Assembly (NCBI GenBank): GCA_002205965.3
Contig: NADL03000450.1
Location: 1,240,001 to 1,304,000 of the forward strand
Source: Kappaphycus alvarezii
Taxonomy: Eukaryota > Rhodophyta > Florideophyceae > Gigartinales > Solieriaceae
Direction of reading: 5' to 3'
Length of the DNA stretch: 64,000 nt
The notes under the pieces were generated by a model. It was not told the origin of the DNA. It made no database searches and was given only the letters and a program-made list of their open reading frames with translations. The position numbers and the translations under genes were made by a program. Each line of letters begins with the position of its first letter. The first letter of the stretch is position 1. Shown piece after piece: positions 56,555-64,000 of this stretch.

Positions 56555-58141
56555 TCATCCCAGAACCACGTGGACATTTCTTTCTAAAGCCGTTTGCCTG
56601 AGAGCATTGCAAGCATCTTCAAGGACAGATCGTTGTCTATTCCGAATTCTGCGAGCATGCTTCTCAAGACGTTTCATGGTAACTGACGGTTCCGACGCGG
56701 ACTGTGAGGTTGCATTCTCGCCAATTACGTCCGGAATCTTCTGAATTTGTCTCTCAACGATATCGCCAGCAATCTGAATGACATAATCACCGGCTGCATT
56801 CATGATGTCAGCGACGGTGAGATCCAAAACATGACCAAGGAAGTCCACTTCGTCCTGAAAGAACGGCTCAATCTTTTCCCATGGAGTAGCGTAGAGGTAG
56901 ATGAGCAACATGATTCCGTGGCAGAATGTTCCGTCCGCCGTGATCTGAAAGAAATCGTCCAACACATCGACGACATCATCATCAACGATAATACTGGCTC
57001 CTTCGATGCAACGTCTCCTACTCGTAGTCATTTTGGAGTTTGGATCTCGGACAGTTGCAGAGAATTGCTCCAGGACCGTTTGTACATCACTCTTGTGAAC
57101 CAACGCAGTTTCGTGAGAATTTCTTTCTTCAGTAAACCCGTAGTTGAGATAAAGAACAGCACTGCTCTTGTCGCCAAACGTATTGAACACCTCCTCACCA
57201 GCCCTGACATCCCGAACGCAAACAATGCGTAAATCATCATCTCTTCTGTCTTTGCTTTCCACTAATCCTTCACCACCAACAACATTGTCGAGGCCTGTGC
57301 CATTCCTACCATCGCGACTACCCAAACGTTGTGAAGTGGTGGCCATATCAAAATAGTCACCAGCGTGCTCAGAATCCGCAAACTCCCCCGTCGATTCACT
57401 CCCCTCACTCTCCACATCCCCGCCGGTACCCTCAATGTGAACATGCTCACCATCACTCCTATGATTGAACATATCAGCCACAGGCACCAACGAGCTGCCA
57501 TGAAAATCATCGACTTGAAAAGCACGCGAGGTGACCCATGCAAACGCGAGAAAGAACCGCTCCTCGTCCAATTCACGCACCACCGATTCTGGCACCCCGA
57601 ACTGCAACGCACGCTCCAGAAAAAGCGGGCGGACAAAGTGGCGAAACGCATGACGCAAGTCCCTGCGCATGCGCTTGGAAAGCAGGTCCACGCCGGTACC
57701 CTGACAATATACAGCGACATCAGCGTCTGTTTCGGCCAAGGGGACGCCGATTTCTGCGAGTGATTGGGGCATGATTGCGAGATACCTTGCCCAGCGTGAG
57801 CGGTGGGAAAGGAGAGTTTCGAACAAAGCGGCGGCGGGTAGTTGGAAGATGGGCGGACAGCGATTGTTGCGCCAGTGCTCATCGATATGCTGAGTGGTAG
57901 TGGGTTTGTGGATGTTTATAGAAAGGCTGTGGGGCGTGTGTGAGGCCCAGAGAGAACTCGTTTGAACGGATAGAATGGCGGATATTGGTATCGTCGCGAC
58001 GACGGCACCGACGGGGATGGATTTGCGAGCTAGGACGCCAAATCCTTGAAGTTTAGATTGGGCAAAGCGAATGGAGGTGTCATCAAATGTGATGCCTTCA
58101 TCATGTAAGAAAGCTTGAAAGTTGTGCAAGCGTTCCTCCAT
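56555..58141 (-). CDS. SET-domain protein lysine methyltransferase (RKM/SETD6/LSMT type)
   Basis: A single-exon gene of 528 aa. It should transfer methyl groups from S-adenosylmethionine to lysines of non-histone proteins, typically ribosomal proteins or other cytosolic/nuclear factors. The split SET domain begins near residue 30 with LQGFGVLARKSIPVGAVV, continues with the iSET helical insert, then SLVPVADMFNHRSD (217-230, with the N-H of the cofactor site) and GEEVFNTFGDKSSAVLYLNY (315-334, with the catalytic-type Tyr of LNYGF). A ~70-residue acidic insert (230-302) separates these motifs, longer than usual. The C-terminal 170 residues are helical and fit the Rubs-cofactor-type substrate-binding domain. 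No transit peptide is obvious, so a cytosolic or nuclear enzyme is more likely than a plastid one. The neighbour SDA1 makes a ribosomal substrate attractive but unproven. The exact subfamily cannot be fixed by eye. Confidence 0.9.
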   Translation of the reverse strand: MEERLHNFQAFLHDEGITFDDTSIRFAQSKLQGFGVLARKSIPVGAVVATIPISAILSVQTSSLWASHTPHSLSINIHKPTTTQHIDEHWRNNRCPPIFQLPAAALFETLLSHRSRWARYLAIMPQSLAEIGVPLAETDADVAVYCQGTGVDLLSKRMRRDLRHAFRHFVRPLFLERALQFGVPESVVRELDEERFFLAFAWVTSRAFQVDDFHGSSLVPVADMFNHRSDGEHVHIEGTGGDVESEGSESTGEFADSEHAGDYFDMATTSQRLGSRDGRNGTGLDNVVGGEGLVESKDRRDDDLRIVCVRDVRAGEEVFNTFGDKSSAVLYLNYGFTEERNSHETALVHKSDVQTVLEQFSATVRDPNSKMTTSRRRCIEGASIIVDDDVVDVLDDFFQITADGTFCHGIMLLIYLYATPWEKIEPFFQDEVDFLGHVLDLTVADIMNAAGDYVIQIAGDIVERQIQKIPDVIGENATSQSASEPSVTMKRLEKHARRIRNRQRSVLEDACNALRQTALERNVHVVLG

Positions 58142-58567
58142 GTTGACCGTAACGAAACGAGCCTAATCGACTGCTGGGTAGATCAATACATAAATTTGCT
58201 CTGGGCATTGTAAACCGGATATATGAGTTTAAGTACAGTACGAGAAAGCGATGACGCCTTACTCGGATAATATTGCCTAAAATTACGACGCAAGCTGTTT
58301 TGTGATGCACTAGTGCAGCTACTGCACTAACCGGTTCAGCACTACTGCAGCCCTCCCCTATTGCAGCACCCATACCCGGCCTCCGAAACATCAAATGCAG
58401 TCCAGGACTCCTTGCTCTCCACAACAAAAGAATCCAGACTTTGATTCCAAAGCCTCAAACAAAACATCCCCAAAACCCACATCCAACTTTGACTTTATCT
58501 CAACGCAATGTTGATGATACACTCATTGACTTGCAGTCTCGTCCAAGGTCCAGCACAGCCTGTCCTT
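58142..58567. other. short intergenic region between SET and SDA1 genes
   Basis: 426 bp that must hold the SDA1 3' end signals and the SET promoter. No TATA box or motif was recognised. Confidence 0.5.
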
Positions 58568-60802
58568 TTACCGATAATCTTTCCTCTTTCGCATCGATAT
58601 TTGCTTTTCTCTTCGACTCATTTTACTTCGCTTTCTCCGTTTGTGAATTACCATCGAGTTGGATTTCGTCTTCAGCTTTTTCTTATTCGTCGTCCCTCCT
58701 CCCTTGTTTTGTCCTTTCCGACTCCCAAACTTTTTCCGATCTTCCCGACCCTCCTTGACACTTTCCAGGCGCTCGGCCAGCGTCCTCCTCTCCCTCTTGA
58801 CCGGACCCTGCAACTCTTCCGGATCAACCGCTGATCCACTCCTAACCATTGCATTCGTCCCGATCGCCTTGGCTGCCGAAAGTTCTCGTATTCTCGCAAA
58901 GTCTTCATTTGTGAAAATCTCAGTTTCTTCCATCCGTTTTTGCGCCTCGATTTTCCCTGCGCTTTCGTCCTCCATACCTTGCACCGCTCCACGTAAATTC
59001 TTCCCTGACCCCTCCCCGTCAATATTCTCGCCATGAATCCCCTCCACGTCTTCACCTCCAATTTCCTCATCATTATCACCAACCCCGGTGTCCATATTGC
59101 CCTCATCCTCCTCACTGTCTGATTCTTCATCGCTCTCACAAACACTTTCCGTGTCCCCTGAACCTTTCGGTCTCTCAGTTTCTCCGCTGCCACATGATTC
59201 CGCATCACGATCACCATTCCCATCCTCCGCATCATACCAATCACCGTCATTATCACCAGACAACCCTTCCATTAACAAGTCTGCCCCTTGTACACCAGTC
59301 GCGTAATTGAGTTCTCCGTACGCGCGCGCCGTCCCACCAATACCATGTTGCACCAACTCCGCTCCAGCACGACCACGGTCCTTCTTGCGCAACAATTGCG
59401 GATGCACCTCTCTGTACAATGCCACCAGTGAACGCGCCGCCATCATAATACCTTTGTCTTTGCTACATTTATACTGCACAAGATCCTCAAGCAGAGGTGC
59501 CTCCTGATCCTCCTTTGCTTTGTATTCGTTTTCCTCGTCTAAAATAGAAAGAGGCACACGACAGCAAATAGCTCTAATCGTGTTCAGTCCTGCAGCCATT
59601 GCTACAGGCGAACTTCTTTCCGATACAAAATTGTCCGCGAGACCTCGCAGTATAGGGTGCAGCACGTCGGGAGGTACTTTTTCGTGACATGCTTGCGTCA
59701 GATACGCTAAAACCCGTGTGACTTGCGGTTGTGCAGGTTGCAGATATCGCTGCAAGAAGGGATAAAAGTTGAAAAGAATCAACTCATGGGTGCCCACCAG
59801 TCGCGAGATGAGATTTACAAACACAAGTCTGTTCTCATAGCTTTCCTTCCGGCGACGGCCCTGCAGATCCCGGAACAGGTTTTCAGCAAACTCCTGTGGA
59901 TCGTTCACGAGCATCATCGCTTCAAGAGCGGGATGCCCGGGTTTGCACTCACTGACTGGTCCTGTGCTGGCAGCGCTTTTCACGCGTGTTAGCCGTGTTA
60001 TAATTCTTTCCATTTGTTTCCTCTTCTTACTACTTTTCTTCCCAGTCATATTGTAAGCTTTCCACAGTTCCGATGCTTTTTGCCCATCCCTTGCGAATTT
60101 CGATTGATGGTCATTTTCGTCATCCTCCTCGTCGGACTGGAAGCCCGAATCCTTGCTCTCGGCATCCAGGATGAACTTTGCGCCAATCAGGGCCACCGGC
60201 ATGGAAGGGTGAAAACAGGCTTTTGCTATCATGTTTGCGCACTTTGAATCGTTCCAAATCTTCTTTCGAAACAAGTCAACGAGGACATGCAAACTTCTCT
60301 TGACAAAAACTTCACTGGGATCATCAACCATGCCAAAAAGGAATGCCTGCACCTGCCCGCGGCCGCTATGTCCACATGCATGGAGTTTCTTGATATCACC
60401 CACGATATACGAATGCAGCAAACGCCTCAAATTCTTATCGTTGCAGGCCAGTAGGCGAAAAAACAATGGTATAACAACAGCAGGGTCTGCAGTACCGCGT
60501 GTGCGCAAAAGGGCGAGAAGTTTGACAAGGGCGCGGCGGGTGTCCGGGTGCATGACAAGGCCGGACTGGGTAAGGAGGTCAGCGATAGGGCGAGCGATGT
60601 GGTTGGTGGCTTGTGGGTAGCAATGGGCAACGGCACCCATGAAGGAGGCGACCTCGACAAGTCGCGGCGCGGGTGCGGAGGGGCGGAGGGAGGTGGAGCA
60701 TAGTAGGGCATCAAAGTGACGGGTTTGAGAGAGAAAGTCATCTTGGTAGGAGAGTGGATCGCGTCGGCATCGCTCCTGCAAAACCATCAGGTCAATGTCC
60801 AT
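58568..60802 (-). CDS. SDA1: SDA1 homologue, 60S ribosome biogenesis/export factor
   Basis: A single-exon gene of 744 aa, close to the family's usual 690-770. SDA1 is a nucleolar protein needed for maturation and export of the large ribosomal subunit; in yeast it is also tied to actin organisation and G1 progress. The N terminus (MDIDLMVLQERCRRDPLSYQ; FDALL) and the NUC130/3NT-type region at ~48-100 (ASFMGAVAHCYPQ...IADLLTQ...LRRALVKLLALLR-like) are typical, as is DIKKLHACG(H)...VQAFLFGM at ~136-157. A HEAT-like helical middle follows (LEAMMLVNDPQEFAENLF; FLQRYLQPAQPQVTRVLAYL), then an acidic tract (~500-610), ILTNEDF-type EIFTNEDFARIREL, and a lysine/arginine tail (~690-744) fitting nucleolar localisation. 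No introns are needed. Confidence 0.95.
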   Translation of the reverse strand: MDIDLMVLQERCRRDPLSYQDDFLSQTRHFDALLCSTSLRPSAPAPRLVEVASFMGAVAHCYPQATNHIARPIADLLTQSGLVMHPDTRRALVKLLALLRTRGTADPAVVIPLFFRLLACNDKNLRRLLHSYIVGDIKKLHACGHSGRGQVQAFLFGMVDDPSEVFVKRSLHVLVDLFRKKIWNDSKCANMIAKACFHPSMPVALIGAKFILDAESKDSGFQSDEEDDENDHQSKFARDGQKASELWKAYNMTGKKSSKKRKQMERIITRLTRVKSAASTGPVSECKPGHPALEAMMLVNDPQEFAENLFRDLQGRRRKESYENRLVFVNLISRLVGTHELILFNFYPFLQRYLQPAQPQVTRVLAYLTQACHEKVPPDVLHPILRGLADNFVSERSSPVAMAAGLNTIRAICCRVPLSILDEENEYKAKEDQEAPLLEDLVQYKCSKDKGIMMAARSLVALYREVHPQLLRKKDRGRAGAELVQHGIGGTARAYGELNYATGVQGADLLMEGLSGDNDGDWYDAEDGNGDRDAESCGSGETERPKGSGDTESVCESDEESDSEEDEGNMDTGVGDNDEEIGGEDVEGIHGENIDGEGSGKNLRGAVQGMEDESAGKIEAQKRMEETEIFTNEDFARIRELSAAKAIGTNAMVRSGSAVDPEELQGPVKRERRTLAERLESVKEGREDRKKFGSRKGQNKGGGTTNKKKLKTKSNSMVIHKRRKRSKMSRREKQISMRKRKDYR

Positions 60803-61640
60803 GGCTGGAGCTGGTTGGATAGTTGCCGATGTGCAATTGGATGAGGTGGGCGGTCAAGGTTGCAGATTAGTGAATGAACGCACTCTTGCGCTGCATCGGG
60901 GACGGCACCAGTAAAGTCTGGGATTGGCGTACCGAGGGAGTGGACACGGAACTAGTTGCACCTGATGGATTGCAACCAGACTACCGCCGCCACCGCCGAC
61001 GCATTAACCCAGGCGCTTTGATGCCGATGAGTTAATCTTATTTGTTTTTTGGAACGCTGATGAATTTGGGCTTGCAGTTGTGATATGTACAGTACTGCAC
61101 TTGAGTACATGGTATATAACTCAAATTTTATTGCATTAAGAATCACTTCGTAGCACAGAAAATTTTTGCAAATTTCTGTCGTTTGAATTACAGTATTTTG
61201 ATACTGTAATTAATACCCACGAAATTATCGAAAAAATAACTTTCAACTCGCTTTTAGGGAAACAGTTTGCAACACTTGTCGTACCACTCCCCGTTCAGGA
61301 TTGTTGCTCACGGCTTTCCGCCTTTTGGACTTCATTCTCAAGTAGAGGTAACCGGACAAATTACTGTTTACGTTGGCATCAAATGTGTTAATCGCGTGTT
61401 TCTAGAGCTGTAGATGAGGACATTTGTGCAAACGGTCTTTCCACAGTGAATCGCCGATGGAAAGTACCAATTTACCTTTCGGATCGTAACGCAAAGTCTT
61501 CAGGATAATCCAGAAAACATAGTGGCGCCAGACCTGCCGGATGGACACCGCGCCGATTGCAAGTCGACAACCGATACACGTCATCGCTTTTAGTTTCCCA
61601 AGCCATTTGTTTTCTCCACTGTCGCGCTCACACCATCCAC
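60803..61640. promoter_or_regulatory. divergent promoter region SDA1 / DTW gene
   Basis: 838 bp between two start codons facing away from each other. It contains AATTACAGTAT-TTTG-ATACTGTAATT (61186-61211, perfect 11-bp arms) and GTACAGTACTGCAC at ~61085. No TATA box was found on either side. A minus-strand frame (61402-61668) overlaps the DTW start and is not called. Confidence 0.5.
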
Positions 61641-62623
61641 ATGTCATCACAACGGCCCAATCTACCATCCATCCATGGCAAACCCCAACTTACCCTCAAA
61701 TGCACCTCTCCGTCCACGAGACCACCAGATCACGATGACCGTTTCTGCCACCCTGACAGTCCCCCAGTTGATGATCAGCTAGCCCTTGAAGATCATATGC
61801 CATCCGTTGACTGCCATTCTCCCCCCCTCCTTGTCCTGTCGAAACTACACAGAGGCGACCAACATGCAATCGCTGTTCTCGACCGCTGCGCGTCTGCATT
61901 TGCTTCGCACTGCCAGCTACCCCGATTCCAACACTTACAAAAGTCATTATCGTACAGACGTTGGCCGAGGCAAAGGCAAAGGTTCGAACCGCAGATTTAG
62001 TTCCTCTCGTCCTCCAAAACGCGAACATCTTACCTGCCAAGAAAGGCTTCGAAGCCCACATCCCACCCGACGCTACCCTTCTGTTTCCGGGTCGCGAATC
62101 ACTGCCTCTCGACGGCTTAATCGCAAAGTCGAACACTCTGGTCTTCATCGATGCCACATGGGACAAGGCACAGAGGATGCTGAACAAATCCAATATGCTG
62201 AAAAGTTTATCGCGCGCATCTATTTCGCATCAAGTGCTAGGCAAATCGCTCTTCCGTGCAAGGAAGCCACCAACTTCGATACCAGCTGCAAGATCCACGG
62301 CAGAAGCCGTTGCTGGCGCGTTACAATGTGTTGATGGGGGGGCGAATCGCGATGCTGTCGCTGCGCTTCGCAGATGCGTTTATGAGGCTAGTGAAAGTCA
62401 AATGCAATTTGTCAGAGCAAAGGGCAAGGGGCTGGGAAACATCGCAAACAACGCGCGGGATACCAAAAGGGTTGGTATGAGAAGCATTGCTGACTGCTGC
62501 GCCAGACCCTATTATTCAACATGTTCCCACAACTCAAGCCGCAACGAGCAAGCAAAGTTTTTCAGTATGAGTACGCGCAGTATCACAGGCGAAGAGCGCT
62601 GCAATTTCGTCACTTATCCATAA
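61641..62623 (+). CDS. DTW-domain tRNA-uridine aminocarboxypropyltransferase, one-base frame break
   Basis: DTW proteins (bacterial TapT, human DTWD1/2) move a 3-amino-3-carboxypropyl group from S-adenosylmethionine to uridine in tRNA (acp3U). From the ATG at 61641 the frame runs to VLDRCASAFASHCQLP (a Cys-containing lead-in) at ~61920. The DTW core continues in another frame: IPTLTKVIIVQTLAEAKAKV, RTADLVPLVLQNANILPA, DATLLFPGRESLPLDGL, TLVFIDATWDKAQRML (the D-x-T-W signature), FRARKPPTS and STAEAVAGAL. One extra C in the CCCC run at 61920-61923 would restore a 327-codon frame, so this is probably a sequence error or very recent mutation. Single exon. Its stop is 21 bp from the Fis1 stop on the other strand. 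Upstream start codons were not found in frame. Confidence 0.8.
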
Positions 62624-62644
62624 AAAGGTCCCATCCAAGTGCCG

Positions 62645-63487
62645 TCACAGGCACTGTTTCCCTTGTGCAATGTATCTACCTTGGACCTCTAGATCCCGCA
62701 AACGCCGCTGCAAGTAATCCCCCACAACCGCAATTCCTGACACAATAGAGATCCCTATAACTCCGTCCCTCGTAATCTTGTCCTCTACAATGTCCATCAA
62801 CGAAATTGCCTGGCGACAGTTGGGGCAATTTTCAGCAGCTTGTCAAGGCATTTGCGGCTTGAAACTACGTCATCAAGTCTGTAGTAGCCAAGGGCCATGT
62901 AGTACAAACAATCTCGATCAGAGTAGCGATCCTCGAGGAGGCCCTGCATCATGATAACACCCTTCTTGATGTTCGAGCGCTGCGTGAAGAGAAAATCCAT
63001 TATCAAAAACGCGTCCAACCGTTAGACATCAATGACTGCCGAGGTGCAGCACCATGACAAAAGTGACCTTACAAAGATTGCTAATGCGTGGGTGAGGCAT
63101 GAAACTGAATGACTTACCTCTTTCGAGCGGATGAGTGCCCAAGCGTAGTTGAACTTGGCGGTAGGATCCGGTCTGGATTTCATGCACTCTTTCATGTAGA
63201 TCTCCTCAAAACGCTGCGATCCAACAAACGCAAAATAAATGCAGCGACGTTAGCAATGGTGCTGCAAGTTGTGACATCCGCGGCATCAAACAGTTGCAAT
63301 CACTTACATCGAGCTCAGCGCTAAGATCAACCTCAGCCAAGTCATCGTCTAGTTCACCTCTTCTGGAGTGCGCTGAAGCTTGAGTCTGCATGTGAGCATG
63401 GGGTGTGGGTTGAGATTGCTGCGAAGATGCCGCCGATGCCGCACCGGTAGTTACATGTGGAGGCGGAGGCGGTGGCCGCGACGACAT
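62645..63487 (-). CDS. FIS1: Fis1 mitochondrial/peroxisomal fission protein, three exons, one-base frame break
   Basis: Fis1 is a tail-anchored TPR adaptor of the outer mitochondrial and peroxisomal membranes that recruits fission factors. Exon 1 63487-63308 (60 aa, Pro/Gln/Ser-rich extension then GELDDDLAEVDLSAELD), intron 94 bp; exon 2 63213-63118 (RFEEIYMKECMKSRPDPTAK, FNYAWALIRSKE), intron 138 bp; exon 3 from 62979. Both introns start GTAAGT and end CAG. Exon 3 gives NIKKGVIMMQGLLED and DCLYYMALGYYRLDDVVSSR, then the annotated frame stops at 62797 (152 aa) without a membrane anchor. In another frame the expected end follows (EDKITRDGVIGISIVSGIAV, charged tail, stop at 62645). One more base in the four-C run at 62822-62825 joins them (203 aa). 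I take the longer form as the true protein. Confidence 0.85.
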
Positions 63488-64000
63488 GTCAAGATGTGAG
63501 CGGCTTTGTGTCTTGTGAAAGGGGAACGTTGCTCCGAGGTGCACCAAATTTTGTTCTGCGGTTGGAAGTGTTGTGGCTATAACGTCGGGGGTCGCGCGTG
63601 TGAATCCGGTGACAAGAGAATCCGAGTCGTTTGCAAAGCAAAATTAAAAACTCTGAAATGCCAAGCTGCGCAGCCGATTTTTCAAAAAATGAAAACGGCA
63701 CACCGGTGTACACATCCACTGGTTTAAGGAACTAAGTACAATCTCGCCTTATGTAGAAAGGTAATATGCTCAAGTTGGACGTTCGCAAGACAAAAGATGC
63801 CTCCTGTACGTCTTTTGACCACAGTTCCAGATCGGTCGTAATTGGCACAGTATTTTTTTTGCGGTATGGCATTAGCACATACCGTAATAACAAGGAGGGA
63901 GGAAATAATTGAATTCTTTAATATTGAAAGCATCAAAAATAAGTAGTACAAGATACTTCAGTGTACCGTACTGCACGTTAACTCAAATGCAACTTCTGCT
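63488..64000. other. upstream region of Fis1; no further gene seen
   Basis: Short frames only. CGGTATG..CATACCG (~63862-63884) is an inverted repeat, and the end contains a TACTG-type word (GTACCGTACTGCAC). Presumably it holds the Fis1 promoter. Confidence 0.4.

Noticed and set aside
56747..57763. Plus-strand frames inside the SET gene and long plus-strand frames inside SDA1
   Set aside because: Antisense shadows of conserved coding sequence with no motifs of their own.
61920..62825. Programmed ribosomal frameshifting in the DTW and Fis1 genes
   Set aside because: No slippery heptamer or downstream structure is evident, these families are not known to use it, and two identical C-run lesions fit a sequence error better.
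62797..62979. Truncated Fis1 isoform lacking the tail anchor as the genuine product
   Set aside because: Downstream sequence in the next frame still encodes a well-conserved tail (EDKITRDGVIG), which would not persist if unused.

Overview
This is nuclear DNA of a eukaryote. It has canonical GTAAGT...YAG introns in one gene, single-exon genes typical of eukaryotic cell biology, and many decayed eukaryotic retroelements and DNA transposons of at least eight types. There are no bacterial operons or Shine-Dalgarno sites. A compact, intron-poor set of host genes sitting in islands between old transposons, with DIRS-, copia- and gypsy-like elements together, suggests an alga. A florideophyte red alga such as Chondrus is my best guess, but that is an inference from gene style and is unverified.

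Layout. From 1 to 55 kb the window is almost entirely transposon debris with one plausible host gene, a secreted von Willebrand A-domain protein on the minus strand at 11.2-11.9 kb. From left to right there is a decayed hAT transposase (1.65-3.45 kb); at least eight 5'-truncated pieces of one R2-like non-LTR element (called LINE-A here); a short DIRS-like retroelement between identical 274-bp direct repeats (7.5-9.65 kb); a second non-LTR element (LINE-B, 17.2-18.8 kb); a chromodomain Ty3/gypsy element on the minus strand (22.6-28.8 kb); an unidentified decayed coding block (30.2-32.7 kb); a Ty1/copia element with both LTRs (33.5-39.4 kb); a second LINE-B copy split by a Tc1/mariner element (39.7-41.8 kb); a second Ty3/gypsy element on the plus strand (44.6-49.0 kb); and a PIF/Harbinger-like remnant (50.8-51.5 kb).

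The right end (56.5-63.5 kb) is a gene island. It holds a SET-domain lysine methyltransferase of the RKM/SETD6/Rubisco-LSMT type, the 60S ribosome-biogenesis factor SDA1, a DTW-domain tRNA aminocarboxypropyltransferase and the mitochondrial/peroxisomal fission protein Fis1. SET and SDA1 are co-oriented on the minus strand, DTW is divergent from SDA1, and DTW and Fis1 converge with about 20 bp between stop codons. Three of the four fall in the ribosome/translation theme, but eukaryotic neighbours need not be functionally linked.

I found no clearly new biological system. The best leads are: (i) DTW and Fis1 are each broken by one missing base in a four-C run, suggesting a systematic assembly or consensus error; (ii) a short DIRS-like element that looks recently mobile; (iii) a Tc1/mariner insertion whose TA target site is confirmed by a paralogous empty site in the same window; (iv) a perfect 23-bp-arm hairpin near 42.0 kb; and (v) an unrecognised coding block at 30-32.7 kb.
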